NCBI RefSeq assembly: GCF_000003195.3
Contig: NC_012871.2
Location: 49,158,345-49,222,344 of the forward strand
DNA from: Sorghum bicolor
Taxonomy: Eukaryota; Streptophyta; Magnoliopsida; Poales; Poaceae
Length of the DNA stretch: 64,000 nucleotides
Reading direction: 5' to 3'
Part shown: one piece after another, positions 62,335 to 64,000 of the stretch
Position numbering within the stretch: the stretch's first letter is position 1
Layout: every line of letters starts with the position of its first letter
Notes under the pieces: model-generated
The model's database searches: none
What the model was told of the DNA's origin: nothing
What the model saw: the letters and a program-made list of their open reading frames with translations, nothing else
Program-made: the position numbers and the translations under genes

Positions 62335-63614
62335 TGTTGACGGTCCTTAATGCTCATATTTAACCATCAACTAATCATGGAAAAGGATCCAAATGGAACC
62401 AACACCTAGACTTAGGGTTATATCTGACAGAATTCCACGAGTTTTGGTGTTTGTCTATTTCTGCAGGGGGTTATCAGGAAATAAGTAAGAAAGGCCCACA
62501 CGTCGGGTTTACATAGAGATATTAACGTGCTGCGCAATTTTCTACCATATAGAAGACTCCAGAAGCCACGGGACCGAAGCGGAGGCCGAGAGGACACAGG
62601 GACAGGGCGCCCGCCCTCCTTTCCTGGGCGCCCGCCCTCAGCCAAAGTCCAATCAGGACTCTCTTTCGGGATATTGCTCCACCGACCTAAAGGATCAACA
62701 ATAACCGTTCAATCAATGTCGGTTTGATCCAACGGCCTAGATTCACTTGAAGGGACTATAAAACCAGACCCCCCTGGCCCCTGGAGATCATACCTCTTCT
62801 ACAGAATCAAAGCTAGGGTTTCAATTCTTCATCCAAGTAGAGAGGATCCCTCTAGTTCTTCTAGTTCTACCTCTAGTTCGTCTAGATCTAGTTCTAGTTC
62901 ATCTAGTTCTAGTTCTAGTTCCTCTAGTTCTAGTTCTAGTTAGTTCTAGTTGTAATCTAGAAAATAGGGAGAGACAAGAGGAGAGCGAAGGAGGAGCCGG
63001 ATCTGTCAGATCTTCCTCAACATTATACTTTTGCAGCATCTGGTTCGTTCTTCATCGTTCTCCAGGTTCTTCAATTCATAATTCCTGAGTTCTCTAATTA
63101 CTTTTATTTACATTCAAGTTATTTATTGGATTCCCGCTTGCATCAAGTGCTCTAATCTTTGAAACATTAGAGTAGTAATTAATAGATTAGACGTGGTGTT
63201 TAGTCTTGCAATTACCTAGAATTGCACCCAATCCTGCGGATTGTTGTGGTAGCCTTAGGGTAGTGACAGCCCTAACGGTCGACGTATTCCACCTCGTTCG
63301 GATCGGTGTTTGTAGGACCGTAGTCGGAGCTTCCTAGCCCCCTTCTCATCTCTTTCCGTGGTTAGTGTTCTGATGTCCCGATATAGATAATCTTGAAGTA
63401 ATTCTTGATTCTTAGATCAACTAGAGAACTCTCAGGAAACTTCCTCTCTTCCCACCAAAAATAATTATATAGTTATCCTTGGGCGATCTTGGATCTTAAT
63501 TAGTACACTCATGTTCCCTGTGGAAAATCGATACTCTGGAATACTCCCGGGTGAAAGCTACATCGGTATCTGTGCGCTTGCGGATTTTTCTATTTGCGTT
63601 TAAAATACCCAACA
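62335..63614 (+). repeat. A2 5' LTR
   Basis: 1280 bp, TGTTGACGG to AATACCCAACA, matching the A1 LTRs along its whole length. Confidence 0.92.
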
Positions 63615-63621
63615 AGCTTTC

Positions 63622-63639
63622 TGGCGCCGTTGCCGGGGA
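63622..63639 (+). other. A2 primer-binding site, tRNA-Asp
   Basis: TGGCGCCGTTGCCGGGGA, as in A1 and family B. Confidence 0.85.
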
Positions 63640-64000
63640 ACGGTAGCTGTGCTAGTTTCGAACCAAGTCGTCCGTGTATCCTTTTTATTTTCTTTTTTTA
63701 CCACACTCACCATATCATTTTCACCATACCACATGGATTTCACTCTAAGCATTAATGAGCATGGAATTTATTTCATAGCCACTTCATTTACTCCATGCTC
63801 ATATGCAACATCTTCACAATCCATTGGTTTTTCCAACATCACCACATTCGAGATCTCCAACCCCCTCATCCTTTCTATTTATAAAAACTTTAAAAGGGCG
63901 GTTGTCGATGCATATGTCTATAATAAATTTTGCAGATCTCGTTGAGTTGATCTTGATATAGGTCAGCGTTGGAGGGGAAACCACTTCACTGACATAAATT

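Larger units (their letters stand above)
62335..64000 (+). mobile_element. Family-A LTR retrotransposon, copy A2 (runs off window)
   Basis: 5' LTR 62335-63614 (1280 bp, TATA at 62757-62763, CTAGTT tract 62850-62950), primer site 63622-63639, then the same leader as A1 including the 71-codon frame (63733-63948). It is clearly the same family as A1 and in the same orientation. The rest lies beyond the window. Confidence 0.92.

Overview
The window looks like heterochromatic, intergenic DNA from a grass nuclear genome, most likely a panicoid such as sorghum, sugarcane or Miscanthus. The evidence is kilobase-scale nested LTR retrotransposons, CACTA (En/Spm) transposons, a Tourist-like MITE, tRNA-Asp primer sites and plant-style introns. 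I see no convincing host gene, rRNA, functional tRNA or CRISPR array. Nearly every base can be placed in a transposable element or its relic.

Layout. 1-304 is the end of an old LTR. 305-2369 is unassigned. About 2370-3145 and 50612-51700 are two halves of an old Del/Tekay-like LTR on the minus strand. It was split by a Ty3/gypsy element of the Tat lineage (3146-50606, minus strand), bounded by identical GCATG duplications and 727-bp LTRs. That element has absorbed: a 13.5-kb CACTA transposon with transposase genes in its left LTR (3436-16890, duplication ATT); a 2.9-kb CACTA carrying a captured ribosomal protein L22 exon (20262-23137, duplication CCC); a 3.9-kb solo LTR (28464-32383); and a family-A LTR element in gag (34212-49057). 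Family A in turn holds a complete family-B element (37736-45910, duplication ATTCC). After removal of the insertions the Tat element has the order 5' LTR - gag - protease - RT - RNase H - second RNase H - integrase, reading leftward. A convergent, intron-containing plant-mobile-domain-like gene reads rightward from near the 3' LTR.

Right side. 52812-53768 is part of another LTR, rich in CCGGACG words. A second family-B element starts at 53769; its right LTR is cut off after 244 bp at 60644. A complete gypsy integrase fragment is joined there in frame with LTR sequence (to 62093). A second family-A element begins at 62335 and runs off the window.

How the parts relate. Families A and B share U3 promoter sequence, the tRNA-Asp primer site and much of their 3' noncoding region, but differ in R/U5 and coding content. 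Family B encodes Gag plus two successive aspartic-protease-like domains and no reverse transcriptase or integrase. Family A keeps only scraps of that frame. Both must be mobilised in trans. The main novelty candidates are the double-protease Gag family, the L22 capture with a phase-compatible downstream exon, the LTR-integrase chimera, the convergent mobile-domain gene and the minus-strand gene inside the large CACTA.
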